Shown: positions 1-8,775, counted from the first letter of the stretch. The stretch: DNA of 64,000 nt from GCA-2683825 sp965662355 (GCA_965662355.1 CBFIHP010000005.1:62001-126000); one strand, 5' to 3'. Numbers and translations: made by a program. The notes: generated by a model from the letters alone, not told the origin.

Positions 1-128
1 GGGCCCGCGATGCTCTCAATATCATCGGTCACGTGTTCGTGTGGGGCACGCTCGTGACCACCGTGGGTTCGGGGACCTCCTATGTCCTGAAGACCCGGCG
101 CATGCTCAAGGAAGGGCCTCCTGAGTGA
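1..128 (+). CDS. pgsA: CDP-diacylglycerol--glycerol-3-phosphate 3-phosphatidyltransferase, C-terminal end (partial)
   Basis: Only the last 41 codons are in the window; the reading frame is open from base 3 and stops with TGA at 126-128. The visible piece is a hydrophobic helix ending in a short basic tail (TSYVLKTRRMLKEGPPE), which resembles the last membrane helix of CDP-alcohol phosphatidyltransferases. The main support is context. The next gene, overlapping by four bases (GTGA), is pgpA, whose product removes the phosphate from the phosphatidylglycerol phosphate that PgsA makes. No catalytic residues are visible, so the identity is an inference and another membrane protein is possible. Confidence 0.5.
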   Translation, partial: ARDALNIIGHVFVWGTLVTTVGSGTSYVLKTRRMLKEGPPE

Positions 129-610
129 ACCGACTTCGTCTGGCGATCGTCTCCTGTGGGTTCCTGGGTCTTTCGCCCTTCGCACCCGGCACCGTAGGCA
201 CCCTCGGTGGGGTCCTCCTGGCCTGGCTCCTCGGCATGACGGAGAACTACCTTCTCTGGAGCCTTTTGGCCTGCGCCGTCCTATACGTAATCGGCCGATC
301 CCTGGGGGAGTGGTCCGAGGAGTACGCTGGAGGCAAGGATCCCGGTTTCTTCGTGCTGGACGAGGTGATCGGTTATCTGGTCACCGCTCTGGCGTGGCGC
401 GGACCGAGCCTGCTCGGGTTGACCCTGGCGTTTTTCGTGTTTCGCTTCTTCGACATTTTCAAACCCCCTCCCGCCCGCCGCATGGAAAGGCTCGGTGGGG
501 GTGACGGGATCATCCTCGATGATGTGGTCGCCGGCCTGTACGGCCTCGTCGTGATGATCCTGTGTCGCGAGTTCCTGCTCGAGCCCGAGAACTGGTACGT
601 TCCCCTTTGA
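125..610 (+). CDS. pgpA: Phosphatidylglycerophosphatase A
   Basis: Membrane enzyme that dephosphorylates phosphatidylglycerol phosphate to phosphatidylglycerol. The 161-residue length fits the family. Family motifs are clear: the N-terminal GLSPFAPGTVGTLGG loop, GKDPGFFVLDEVIGY with conserved acidic residues, FRFFDIFKPPPARRME, and GGDGIILDDVVAGLYG near the C-terminus. Three or four hydrophobic segments lie between them. It starts with GTG inside the stop of the upstream putative pgsA, which gives translational coupling between two consecutive steps of phospholipid synthesis. The following phosphatase-like gene probably starts on a TTG overlapping the pgpA stop. Confidence 0.93.
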   Translation: MNRLRLAIVSCGFLGLSPFAPGTVGTLGGVLLAWLLGMTENYLLWSLLACAVLYVIGRSLGEWSEEYAGGKDPGFFVLDEVIGYLVTALAWRGPSLLGLTLAFFVFRFFDIFKPPPARRMERLGGGDGIILDDVVAGLYGLVVMILCREFLLEPENWYVPL

Positions 611-1998
611 AGCAAAACGTGAAACGCGGCAGCAGAAAAGACACTGATCTACGCGTTCGGGGTTTGGGGCTCAAAGCTCGCTTCGTTCTGACCATGACGG
701 CTGCATTGACGCCGATCCTGGCCATTTTCGGGTTCCTGCTCTACGTAGGCGCTACGCGCATTGCCGCGGATGGCAAGGACGCCGCCCTCAGCGAAGCGAC
801 GCGCTTCACCCACGACGCTCGTCCGTACAAGGATGAGGGGGTGGTGCGAAAGGATCGCAACGGCGTTGAGATTCACAAGTTTACCTACGGCCCCAAGGAC
901 GAGAAGGGCGGGCGCTTCTACCGTTATGCGAAGAAGGATCCGCTGCCCCACGAGACGCCGCTGGCGATCTACGTGCCTGACCATGCGGACGTCGGCGACG
1001 AAATGCTGGGCATGATCGTCGGCTTCTTCGTCGTCATCCTGGTGGCCGGCGCCGGCGCTGGGGTTTGGGTCGCGACGCAGGTCGCGCGACCGATCCACCG
1101 GCTCATCGACGATGTGCGTCAGATCGCGAAGGGCAACTTCTCCCATCGCACGCACGTGACCGGAGCCGGAGAGATCGAGCTCTTGTCGCGAGCGATCGAT
1201 CGCATGACCCAGGATCTCGACGAGGGTCAGGAGGCCCAGTTGCAGCTTTCGATCCGGGAACGCGAGATCAATCTGGCCTCCGGTGTGCGCGAGGCGCTTC
1301 TGCCGCTGGCGACCCCGTTGATCGAAGGCTACGACGTCGGCGCGGCCTTCATGAGTTCCGAGGCCTTCGGCGGTGACTTCCACGACTTCATCGAGCGACC
1401 GGATGGGACCGTGGGGTTGCTCGTCTGCGAGATCAGTGGCCGCGGCGTCCCCGCAGCCTTGGTCGGTGCGACCGCGCGTTCCTACCTGCGGACCGAGCTC
1501 GAACGCTCGGAGGACGTCGGTGAGAGCTTCAAGCGTGTGAACCGCTGGTTGGCCGGGGATGTGCGTCGCGGGATGTTCGTCACGGCCCTCTACTGTCTCA
1601 TCAACCACGCCGAGGGCACAGCTACCGTGGCCTGTGCCGGGCACAAGATTCCACTCCTGCGCTATGCAGCGCAGGACGAGAGCCTGCGCGTCGTGCACCC
1701 TGAGGGCATCGCCCTGGGCTTCGACAAGGGGTCGATCTTCGATCGCAAGCTCGAAATCGTCGACACGCCGATCGAGATCGGCGATCGATTGGTGCTCACG
1801 AACAGTGCTGCGATCACCGTGAAGAGCGCCGATGACGTCGAGCTCGGCGAGAAGAACTTCTACGGGCGCGTGAAGAAGCACGCGGCCAGTGACACCGGAG
1901 CCTTTCTGAAAGCCTTGCGCCGGGACCTGGGTCGCTATGCGAGCGAAGGCGGCGTGCAAGAAGACGTTTCATTGGTAACCATCGCCAGGGAGGGGTGA
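607..1998 (+). CDS. HAMP-domain SpoIIE/PP2C-like protein, possibly a pseudophosphatase
   Basis: Membrane signalling protein of about 463 residues. The first transmembrane helix is near residues 24-46, then an extracytoplasmic loop of about 90 residues, a second helix near 133-157, a HAMP linker, and a SpoIIE-type PP2C domain to the end. The PP2C core shows GGDFHDF and ISGRGVPAAL, but the usual Asp of the DxSGxG motif is Glu here (CEISGRG). The TDG motif near the C-terminus reads TNS, and the final DD-T motif reads EDVS. Loss of metal-binding acids suggests weak or no catalysis. I place the start at TTG 607, which overlaps the pgpA stop; GTG 619, or GTG 562 inside pgpA, are alternatives. It lies in a tight run with pgpA and the MazG-like gene. 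Confidence 0.75.
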   Translation: MKQNVKRGSRKDTDLRVRGLGLKARFVLTMTAALTPILAIFGFLLYVGATRIAADGKDAALSEATRFTHDARPYKDEGVVRKDRNGVEIHKFTYGPKDEKGGRFYRYAKKDPLPHETPLAIYVPDHADVGDEMLGMIVGFFVVILVAGAGAGVWVATQVARPIHRLIDDVRQIAKGNFSHRTHVTGAGEIELLSRAIDRMTQDLDEGQEAQLQLSIREREINLASGVREALLPLATPLIEGYDVGAAFMSSEAFGGDFHDFIERPDGTVGLLVCEISGRGVPAALVGATARSYLRTELERSEDVGESFKRVNRWLAGDVRRGMFVTALYCLINHAEGTATVACAGHKIPLLRYAAQDESLRVVHPEGIALGFDKGSIFDRKLEIVDTPIEIGDRLVLTNSAAITVKSADDVELGEKNFYGRVKKHAASDTGAFLKALRRDLGRYASEGGVQEDVSLVTIAREG

Positions 1999-2288
1999 TC
2001 GGTATGCAGATACGCGAGTTCCAGAGGCGCATCGAGGAGATCTACTACGAGAAGGACTCGGCCCGGGGTCTGGCCGGTACCCACATGTGGTTTTGCGAGG
2101 AAGTCGGCGAGCTGACGCGCGCGCTACGGCGCAATCAGAAGAACGAGTTGGCGGGTGAGTTTGCCGACGTCCTCGCGTGGCTCTCCACCCTGGCCTCGAT
2201 TGCCGGGATCGAACTCGAAGACGTGGCCCAGGCAAAGTACGGTGAGGGGTGTCCGCGCTGCGCGGCCGTACCCTGCTCCTGCGGATAG
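1995..2288 (+). CDS. MazG-like nucleotide pyrophosphohydrolase domain protein
   Basis: Small all-alpha protein of 97 residues with the MazG metal-binding pattern: EEVGELTRAL followed by ELAGEFADVLAWL, the EExxE and ExxD helices that hold Mg2+ in NTP pyrophosphohydrolases. The probable role is cleaving nucleoside triphosphates, perhaps noncanonical ones, to monophosphates. After the helical core the protein ends in a cysteine cluster (CPRCAAVPCSCG) that could bind zinc and is not part of the catalytic core. The start may be GTG 1995, overlapping the previous stop as GTGA, or ATG 2004. priA begins 40 bases downstream. Confidence 0.8.
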   Translation: MIGMQIREFQRRIEEIYYEKDSARGLAGTHMWFCEEVGELTRALRRNQKNELAGEFADVLAWLSTLASIAGIELEDVAQAKYGEGCPRCAAVPCSCG

Positions 2289-2328
2289 TTCGGCCTTTCG
2301 GCCTCCCCCGGCATCACGATCCAGCATC

Positions 2329-4692
2329 ATGTCAACCCCCTCCGGTAGTGATCGCGTTGAGCAACCGCTTCTCTTCGCTGACGCGGAGCCGGAGCCGCCG
2401 CCCGCCAAGAAGAAGGCGAAGAAAAAGGCGGCTGCCAAGAAGCCCCTGGGGAAAGCCAAGTACTACGGCCAGTATTGCCAGGTCGCGTTGAACCGGCCGG
2501 TGCGGCGCGAGTTCACCTACGGCATTCCCGCGGACATGAGCGAGCAAGTGACAAGAGGGATGCGCGTCTCGGTGCCCTTCGGACGTGAGAAAAAACTTGG
2601 CGTCGTCGTCGGCCTCCTGGACAAGAGTGCCTTCGATCCGAGGCGCATGAAGAAGGTCATTGAGGTCCTCGACCCCGAACCGGTCGTGGACGAAGAGTTA
2701 CTCGGATTGACGCATTGGATTTCCGATCGCTACGGCTGTGCGTGGGGCGAGGCGCTCGCGGCCGTTCTTCCCGCGCCGTTGAAGAGCGGGCGCAAGCGCC
2801 GCAAGGTCGCCTACATCCAGGCCCGTCCCGGTGTGGGGGACGAGGCCATGCGCGAACTGGAGGCCCAAGAGGAACGCGGCGAAAAACAACTCCGTCTGTT
2901 GCGCAACCTGATCGAGCTCGGCGGTCGCATCGAGATGCGGGCCATCCTGCGCCAGCTCCAGCTCTCCGATTCGCCGGCCAAGACGCTCTGCAAGAACGGA
3001 TGGGCCACGATCGAGTACGTCGAGGAATTGCCCGACGTTCTGGCCAGCTCGGTAGACAAGAAACCGCGACCGAAGTCGCTTTCGCAGGCTCAGGATATCT
3101 CGGTACGCATCCTGACCCAGCGCCTCGATCAGGGCCAATCGAAGACCTATCTCTTGCACGGCATCACCGGTAGCGGCAAGACCGAGGTCTACCTGCGAAC
3201 GATCGAACATGCGCTAGCCATGGGCAAGAGTGCCATCGTGCTCGTGCCCGAGATCGCTTTGACTCCGCAAACCGTGGGTCGCTTCCGTGCTCGCTTCGGT
3301 GCGGTTTGCGTCATGCACAGCGGCATGACCGATGCGCAGCGTCTTTCCGAATGGATGCGTTTGAAGCGTGGCGAGGTGAAGGTTGTCGTCGGTGCCCGTT
3401 CCGCCATCTTCGCGCCGGTATCCGATCTGGGCGTCGTGGTGGTCGACGAGGAGCACGAACCTACTTTCAAGCAGGAGAGCACACCGCGCTATCAGGCCCG
3501 TGACGTGGCCGTCGAACGCGCCCGGCGCGCCGGCGCCATCTGCATTTTGGGCTCCGCGACACCGTCGCTCGAGTCGTACTACCAGGCCAAGCGCGGCGAG
3601 TATCAACGCCTGTCGCTGCCCGAACGCGTCGGTGGTGGTGCGCTGCCGACCATCACCGTCGTCAACACCGAGCTCGAAAAGGACTCCCGTAGTCCGGTCG
3701 TTCTGTTCTCGCGCCAGCTGCGCCAGGCCATGCGGGAAACGATCGAGAACAAGGAACAGGTGATTCTGTTCCTGAACCGGCGCGGTTTCGTTCCAGTCCT
3801 TTACTGTCAGGGTTGTCGGACCACGCTCTATTGCGAGCAGTGCACGCTGGCGCTGACGTTTCACCGCCGTATCGGTCGCTTGATTTGCCACGCCTGCTGC
3901 CGGGAACGCCCGGCTACCGATGTTTGCCCGACGTGTTCCAAGCCCAAGCTCTCCCGGCTGGGGCTAGGTACGGAGCGGATCGAGGTCGAACTCCGACGCA
4001 TGTTTCCGGAGTTGCGTATGCATCGCATGGACTCCGACACCATGCGTCGCCGCGAGGACTACGAACGTGTCCTCGGTGCTTTCGAACGTCGCGAACTGGA
4101 CGTCTTGATCGGTACGCAGATGATCGCGAAGGGCCTCGACTTTCCGAACGTCACGCTCGTGGGCATCATCTCCGCGGATCAAACCCTGAACATTCCTGAC
4201 TTCCGCTCGACGGAGCGCACCTTTCAGCTTCTGTCGCAGGTCTCCGGCCGTGCGGGGCGCAGTCACCTCCCCGGTCGCATTCTCGTGCAGACGATCAAGC
4301 CCAACAACCGTGCCATCCGTCACGTCGTTGAACACGACTACGAATCCTTCGTAGAGGAAGAGCTCATCGACCGCAAGGCGAGTTGCTTTCCGCCCTTCGG
4401 GAGATACCTGCGGGTGGTGATGGAGGGCGAGGGGCTCGACACCGTGCGCAAGACCCTCGAGGAAGTTCACCGGCGCACGGTGGCCTCGTTCGAAACCCCG
4501 TTGTTGGAGTTCTCCCCGGTCGGTCCCGCACCGATCGCGCTTCTACGCGGTAAACACCGCTTCAACTTCAACTGCAAGTCCAGCCTCAACGAGGAAGCGC
4601 ATTTGCGTTTGGTCGCTTTCCTGGCCGACATCGCCGAGAAGCAGAAAAAGCCACTGATGAAGCTGGACGTCGATCCGGTCTCTTCGAGTTGA
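2329..4692 (+). CDS. priA: Primosomal replication restart helicase PriA
   Basis: Superfamily 2 DNA helicase of 787 residues that reloads the replisome at stalled forks. A Lys/Ala-rich N-terminal extension (about residues 20-45) precedes the DNA-binding part. Walker A (GITGSGKTEVYLR) is near residue 278, the DEEH box near 372, and eight zinc-ligand cysteines (CQGC, CEQC, CHAC, CPTC) lie near 494-540. Helicase motifs such as IGTQMIAKGLDFPNV and QVSGRAGR follow. The frame is open upstream to 2155, but that stretch overlaps the MazG gene, and ATG 2329 starts the natural sequence. Its position after MazG and before convergent carA makes it the last gene of the run that starts with pgsA/pgpA. It is slightly longer than E. 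coli PriA because of the basic extension. Confidence 0.97.
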   Translation: MSTPSGSDRVEQPLLFADAEPEPPPAKKKAKKKAAAKKPLGKAKYYGQYCQVALNRPVRREFTYGIPADMSEQVTRGMRVSVPFGREKKLGVVVGLLDKSAFDPRRMKKVIEVLDPEPVVDEELLGLTHWISDRYGCAWGEALAAVLPAPLKSGRKRRKVAYIQARPGVGDEAMRELEAQEERGEKQLRLLRNLIELGGRIEMRAILRQLQLSDSPAKTLCKNGWATIEYVEELPDVLASSVDKKPRPKSLSQAQDISVRILTQRLDQGQSKTYLLHGITGSGKTEVYLRTIEHALAMGKSAIVLVPEIALTPQTVGRFRARFGAVCVMHSGMTDAQRLSEWMRLKRGEVKVVVGARSAIFAPVSDLGVVVVDEEHEPTFKQESTPRYQARDVAVERARRAGAICILGSATPSLESYYQAKRGEYQRLSLPERVGGGALPTITVVNTELEKDSRSPVVLFSRQLRQAMRETIENKEQVILFLNRRGFVPVLYCQGCRTTLYCEQCTLALTFHRRIGRLICHACCRERPATDVCPTCSKPKLSRLGLGTERIEVELRRMFPELRMHRMDSDTMRRREDYERVLGAFERRELDVLIGTQMIAKGLDFPNVTLVGIISADQTLNIPDFRSTERTFQLLSQVSGRAGRSHLPGRILVQTIKPNNRAIRHVVEHDYESFVEEELIDRKASCFPPFGRYLRVVMEGEGLDTVRKTLEEVHRRTVASFETPLLEFSPVGPAPIALLRGKHRFNFNCKSSLNEEAHLRLVAFLADIAEKQKKPLMKLDVDPVSSS

Positions 4693-4774
4693 GCTGGATG
4701 GGGAACGGCAGACCCAACATCGACCGCAGGCAGCTGATAGGGCTACAGGAGCTGGGTAGGAAGCTGGCACTGAA

Positions 4775-5893
4775 CTAAACGAGAACGTCCCGGAACCGGC
4801 GGAACAGGTGAGCCGAATCCAAGGGGCCGGGCGCGGCTTCTGGGTGGTACTGCACCGAGAACACGGGCCACTTCGTGTGCCGCATGCCCTCGACCGTCTG
4901 GTCGTTCAGGTTGATGTGGGATAGTTCGAGCCCATCGGGAAGCTTGTCTGCTTCCACCGCGAACGAGTGGTTTTGCGAGGTGATCTCGACCTTGTTGGTC
5001 GTCAGGTCTCGCACCGGGTGATTCGCGCCGTGGTGGCCAAAGGGCATCTTCTTCGTCGTTGCCCCGAGGACGATCGAGAGAATCTGGTGTCCCAGGCAGA
5101 TGCCGAAGATGGGTTTCTTGCCGACGAGATCCGACACCGCAGCGATGCCTTTGTGGACGGCTGAGGGATCCCCCGGGCCGTTGCTGAGGAAGATACCCTC
5201 GGGTTGCATCGCCAGCACGTCATCTGCCGGGGTCCAGGCCGGTACGACCGTCACGTCGAAGCCACAGTGCACAAGGCTGCGCAGGATGTTGCGCTTGATG
5301 CCGAAGTCATAGGCCACGATCGGGATGCGCCGACCGAGCTCCGTGGGGATCCAGGCGGGGTAGCTCTCGTCGTAGGATTCTTTCCAGCCGTACGGTTCCT
5401 TGCACGAGACGTGGGAGGCGAGGTCGCGCCCATCTGTCGAGGGGGCCTCCTTGGCCTTGGCCACGAGGATGTCGGGGTCGTGCTCGGTGGTCGAGACGAC
5501 GCAGCGCAGCGAACCCTCCGTGCGGATCAGCTTCGTGAGCCGACGCGTGTCGATGCCCTCGATCGCGACCACTCCGTTCTTTGCGAGCCACTCTGGTAGT
5601 GAGCCGTCGGCTCGGTGATTCGATGCGATCGACGACATTTCCTTGACGACGAAGGCCTCGGGCCAGGCAGCGGCACTCTCGGCGTCCATTTCGGCCACGC
5701 CGTAGTTGCCGATGAGTGGGTACGTCATCACGACGACCTGCCCCGCGTAGGAGGGGTCGGTGAGGACCTCATGGTAGCCCGACATGGCCGTGTTGAAGAC
5801 CAGGTCGCCTCCGCCCTCACCGGTTGCGCCGACGGCGTGTCCGCGCAGGATGGTGCCGTTCTCGATCGCCAGCGTTGCCCTTCGTTCTGTCAC
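4775..5893 (-). CDS. carA: Carbamoyl-phosphate synthase small subunit
   Basis: Glutaminase subunit that supplies ammonia to CarB for carbamoyl phosphate, feeding arginine and pyrimidine synthesis. The 372-residue length is typical. The N-terminal domain begins ATLAIENGTILRG and contains FNTAMSGYHEVLTDPSYAGQ. The C-terminal class I glutamine amidotransferase domain has the nucleophile in GICLGHQ and the His-Glu pair in VQYHPEAAPG. The start is GTG at 5893, overlapping the larB stop as GTGA; the frame is open further upstream, but that part reads through larB. carB is not in the window, so the large subunit gene must lie elsewhere. Confidence 0.96.
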   Translation of the reverse strand: MTERRATLAIENGTILRGHAVGATGEGGGDLVFNTAMSGYHEVLTDPSYAGQVVVMTYPLIGNYGVAEMDAESAAAWPEAFVVKEMSSIASNHRADGSLPEWLAKNGVVAIEGIDTRRLTKLIRTEGSLRCVVSTTEHDPDILVAKAKEAPSTDGRDLASHVSCKEPYGWKESYDESYPAWIPTELGRRIPIVAYDFGIKRNILRSLVHCGFDVTVVPAWTPADDVLAMQPEGIFLSNGPGDPSAVHKGIAAVSDLVGKKPIFGICLGHQILSIVLGATTKKMPFGHHGANHPVRDLTTNKVEITSQNHSFAVEADKLPDGLELSHINLNDQTVEGMRHTKWPVFSVQYHPEAAPGPLDSAHLFRRFRDVLV

Positions 5894-6744
5894 TTCGTTT
5901 CGTTTGCTTCTGGGACAGTGTGACTGGGGGTGATATTCGTGCTCGATGGCAGCGTGCGGACGGGGAGTAGAAGTTCCCCATTGCTCTCGCGGTCTTTGTT
6001 CTGGCGGTTGATGAGCGCTGCTGTGTAACCGGCGCCGAAGCCATTGTCGATGTTGACAACGGAGACGCCCGCGGCGCACGTGTTCAGCATCGAGAGCAAG
6101 GCCGCGAGTCCTCCGAAACTGGCACCGTAGCCGACGGAAGTCGGAACCGCGATCACGGGGCGCTCGACGAGTCCCGCGACGAGGCTCGGCAGGGCGCCCT
6201 CCATGCCGGCGACGCAAACGATGACGCGTGCTTCTCGCAGGCGTTCCGTTTGCTCGAGCACTCGATGCACGCCCGCCACGCCGACGTCACAGAGTGCTTC
6301 GGTGTGGGCGCCCAGCATGCGGGCCGTCAGGGCGGCCTCTTCGGCGACCGGAGCATCGGACGTGCCCGCGGATACGACGAGGCACAAACCCTCGCCCGCC
6401 CCTTCCTCGGGCAGGCCCACGGTGAAGGCGCCGGCGCGGGGGTGCAGCTGGCCGGTACCCACGTGCTCGCGCAGGAGCTTGGCGTTCTCCTCGTTGATCC
6501 TCGTTACCAGCACGCGCTCGTGACGCTCCAGCAACGCCTCGGTGATCGCCACCAGCTCGCCCTGGCTCTTGCCCTCGCCGAAGACGACCTCGGGGAAGCC
6601 ACAGCGCAGCTCGCGCTGCGTGTCCAGGCGCGTATGCCCGAGATCGCGGACAGGGAAGCCCTCCAGGCGACGGAGGCCCTCGTCGACGGACAGGGTGCCC
6701 GATTGGACATCCCGGAGCAGGTTCTGGAGAGTCTCGGGTTTCAT
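5890..6744 (-). CDS. larB: Nickel pincer cofactor biosynthesis protein LarB
   Basis: Protein of 284 residues in the PurE-like LarB family, which carboxylates and hydrolyses nicotinic acid adenine dinucleotide in the first step of the nickel-pincer nucleotide cofactor used by lactate racemase-type enzymes. Recognisable elements are the N-terminal helical region with DTQRELRCGFPEVVFGEGK, then TSDAPVAEEAALTARMLG, VIVCVAGMEGALPSLVAGL, and PTSVGYGASFGGLAALLSML with a conserved NIDNGFGAGY tail. The start at ATG 6744 puts the conserved domain in its usual place. Neither LarC nor LarE is encoded within view. carA begins in its stop codon, so the two are co-transcribed although their pathways are unrelated. 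Confidence 0.9.
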   Translation of the reverse strand: MKPETLQNLLRDVQSGTLSVDEGLRRLEGFPVRDLGHTRLDTQRELRCGFPEVVFGEGKSQGELVAITEALLERHERVLVTRINEENAKLLREHVGTGQLHPRAGAFTVGLPEEGAGEGLCLVVSAGTSDAPVAEEAALTARMLGAHTEALCDVGVAGVHRVLEQTERLREARVIVCVAGMEGALPSLVAGLVERPVIAVPTSVGYGASFGGLAALLSMLNTCAAGVSVVNIDNGFGAGYTAALINRQNKDRESNGELLLPVRTLPSSTNITPSHTVPEANETK

Positions 6745-6931
6745 GGATAGGGGATGGCGCAGGATAACCCAAGCGGTATGCGCGCGTCTGGTCCGGACTC
6801 GGAGAAGGCCGGACGTGGGCCGAGATCGCCCCGGAAGGGCCCCGCGGGCGGAGCGGGTGACGAGACGTGCGGAAAGCCCGCAAGCTCGCCACCTGGAGGA
6901 CCGAAGAGCCCTGAGGAAAGCCGATCCTGCC

Positions 6932-8359
6932 TTGGACTCCCGAGCCCCCCACCCCCAAGCCATTGTCGTGTCCATCGCGCCGGATGGGCTCAGCGCGGAG
7001 CTGTCCCTGGACGTGCGTGGAGCGGAGCCTGGGATCGCGCCCACCCCGTATGCCATCGGAAGGGCGCTGCGTAAGGCGGGGTTGCGCTTCGGTCTTCGAG
7101 CCAGCGCCGTGAGAGCCGCCATCGATGCCCTGGCGGTCGAAGGGCATTCCCATGCCGTCGTTGCCTTGGGGGCGCCGCCCCAGCACGGTGTCGATGCCCA
7201 CCTGAGCCTCGAGATGGAGATCGAAAAGCAGGTCGGCGAGGACGTCGGGGAACGCATCGATTTTCGCGAGCGAGGCGGTGTGCTTAACGTGTCACGTGGC
7301 CAGCACATCGGCACCTGGCATCCCGCCACCGAGGGAACCGCCGGGCGAACCGTTCGGGGGGAGCCTCTCGAGGCCAGGAATGGCGAGCCCGGTCAGCCGC
7401 GCTGCGGTCGCGATGTCAAGCAGGTCGAGGTGGGCGAGGGCCACATCCATCTTCATGCACAAAGCGATGGTGCCCTGCTGCTCGCTGCCGACGGCACGTT
7501 GTCCGTGGTGGATCTCATCGAATCCGAGGGCGACGTGGATTACCGTATGGGCAACATCGATGTCTCCGGCAGTGTGTTCGTACGCGGTACCGTGCGCAGT
7601 CGGTTTCGTGTGACCGCCTTGGGGGACATCGAAGTGCAGGGATCGATCGAGGATGCACTGGTCCAGGCGGATGGCAACGTTTCCGTTCACGGGGGCATCC
7701 TGGGCGGCGAGTGGGGCAAGATCCGTGCGGAGAAAAATGTCGTGGCGGGCTATTCACAGAACGCTCACATCTTCGCCGGAGCGGACGTCGAACTCCGCAA
7801 CTCGGATACCGGTAGCGACATCGAAGCCCGGGGACGCATCGTCGCCAAGGATCGAAGAGGCTGCCTGCGCGGCGGAAGATACAAGGCCTTTGCCGGCATC
7901 GTGGCCTGTGAGCTGGGATCGGAGAGGGGCCTCCCGACCCAGGTCACCGTTGGAAGCGATCCGTCCCTCGATCGAGAGCTGGATTCCGTGCGCAAGAGGC
8001 TATGCAAAGCCCAGGAAGCAGAGCGCAAGGCCGTCCGCAACCTTGGCTTTGTCTCGGCGAAGGCGACCCGCAGGCTGAGCTCCAATCGCGCCATGAACTT
8101 GCGGCGCAGCATAAAAGCTCGGCGTGAGGGCAGGGTCGCGGTCGAGCGCCTGTTGGGGCGCAAACGTCGCCTGAAGAGTCTCCAGGAGGCCGCAGGCGGT
8201 TGCACGATCAACGTTCGCGGAACCGTTCACCCCGGCGTCGAGATCCGAATCTCGGGAGCCCGGTTCGAGGTCACGCGGCCATTGCAGAACGTGCGCTTTG
8301 CGTACGACAAAGAACTAGATCAGATCCAAATCGACTCGTTCAAGCACACCACATCATGA
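6932..8359 (+). CDS. DUF342/FapA-family protein
   Basis: About 475 residues. The N-terminal FapA-type domain (AIVVSIAPDGLSAELSLDV, then a GIAPTPYAIGRALRKAGLRFG helix region) is followed by a long run of short beta strands with Gly-Asn turns (SGSVFVRGTV, LGDIEVQGSIEDA, DGNVSVHGGILGG, AEKNVVAGYS, IFAGADVEL) typical of the DUF342 right-handed beta helix. An Arg/Lys-rich helical segment near residues 365-425 and a last beta segment (GTVHPGVEIRISGARFEV) complete it. Family members include the flagellar-assembly protein FapA, but no flagellar gene is nearby. The start is uncertain: TTG 6932 follows a GAGGAAAG, while GTG 6857 and GTG 6968 are also in frame. The next gene overlaps its stop as ATGA. 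Confidence 0.75.
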   Translation: MDSRAPHPQAIVVSIAPDGLSAELSLDVRGAEPGIAPTPYAIGRALRKAGLRFGLRASAVRAAIDALAVEGHSHAVVALGAPPQHGVDAHLSLEMEIEKQVGEDVGERIDFRERGGVLNVSRGQHIGTWHPATEGTAGRTVRGEPLEARNGEPGQPRCGRDVKQVEVGEGHIHLHAQSDGALLLAADGTLSVVDLIESEGDVDYRMGNIDVSGSVFVRGTVRSRFRVTALGDIEVQGSIEDALVQADGNVSVHGGILGGEWGKIRAEKNVVAGYSQNAHIFAGADVELRNSDTGSDIEARGRIVAKDRRGCLRGGRYKAFAGIVACELGSERGLPTQVTVGSDPSLDRELDSVRKRLCKAQEAERKAVRNLGFVSAKATRRLSSNRAMNLRRSIKARREGRVAVERLLGRKRRLKSLQEAAGGCTINVRGTVHPGVEIRISGARFEVTRPLQNVRFAYDKELDQIQIDSFKHTTS

Positions 8360-8775
8360 AGTTCCTCGAAGCCAAGGTCCGTGAAGTCATGCAGCAAACG
8401 GTCCACACAGTTCAGCCCGACTTGCCCCTCGAAGAAGCCCTGCGACGCATGCACTCAGACCACATCTCGAGTCTGGTCGTGGACATGAATTGCGACGCAA
8501 AGGGCTTCGGCATCCTGACGCAAAAAGACGTGCTGGGCGTGCTGGCCGAGGAAGATCGACTTGCTGGAGTCCTCGTTTCCGACGTCATGACGCACCCGAT
8601 GGTGGTCCTGAACCCGGCCTATGATCTGGAGACCGCGGTACGGCTGATGCGCATGCTCGGGGTCCGGCGTGCCGCGGTGGTCGATGGGGCGCGGTTGTGT
8701 GGGATGCTCAGCTTCACGGACATCTTCCGCTTTGCCTGTGCGGCCCATCTCGGGAAGGAGCGCAAGAGCGCGTAG
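8356..8775 (+). CDS. CBS-domain pair protein
   Basis: Stand-alone protein of 139 residues made of two CBS motifs, the modules that bind adenosine nucleotides as an energy sensor. The first repeat is REVMQQTVHTVQPDLPLEEALRRM-like through GILTQKDVLGVLAE. The second begins VSDVMTHPMVVLNPAYDLETAV and ends GMLSFTDIFRFACA. There is no catalytic domain, so it probably regulates a partner. The ATG overlaps the stop of the DUF342 gene by four bases, which implies co-translation and suggests the two products act together. A non-coding gap of about 100 bases follows before the converging lipoprotein gene. Confidence 0.9.
   Translation: MKFLEAKVREVMQQTVHTVQPDLPLEEALRRMHSDHISSLVVDMNCDAKGFGILTQKDVLGVLAEEDRLAGVLVSDVMTHPMVVLNPAYDLETAVRLMRMLGVRRAAVVDGARLCGMLSFTDIFRFACAAHLGKERKSA

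Noticed and set aside
649..1959. A 436-codon minus-strand ORF opposite the SpoIIE-like gene
   Set aside because: It is a GC-driven shadow without family motifs; the plus strand carries HAMP and SpoIIE features.
6542..6931. The N-terminal extension of the DUF342 frame back to 6542
   Set aside because: It overlaps larB on the other strand and reads as Arg/Ser/Pro-rich sequence typical of a shadow frame; the family domain begins near 6950.
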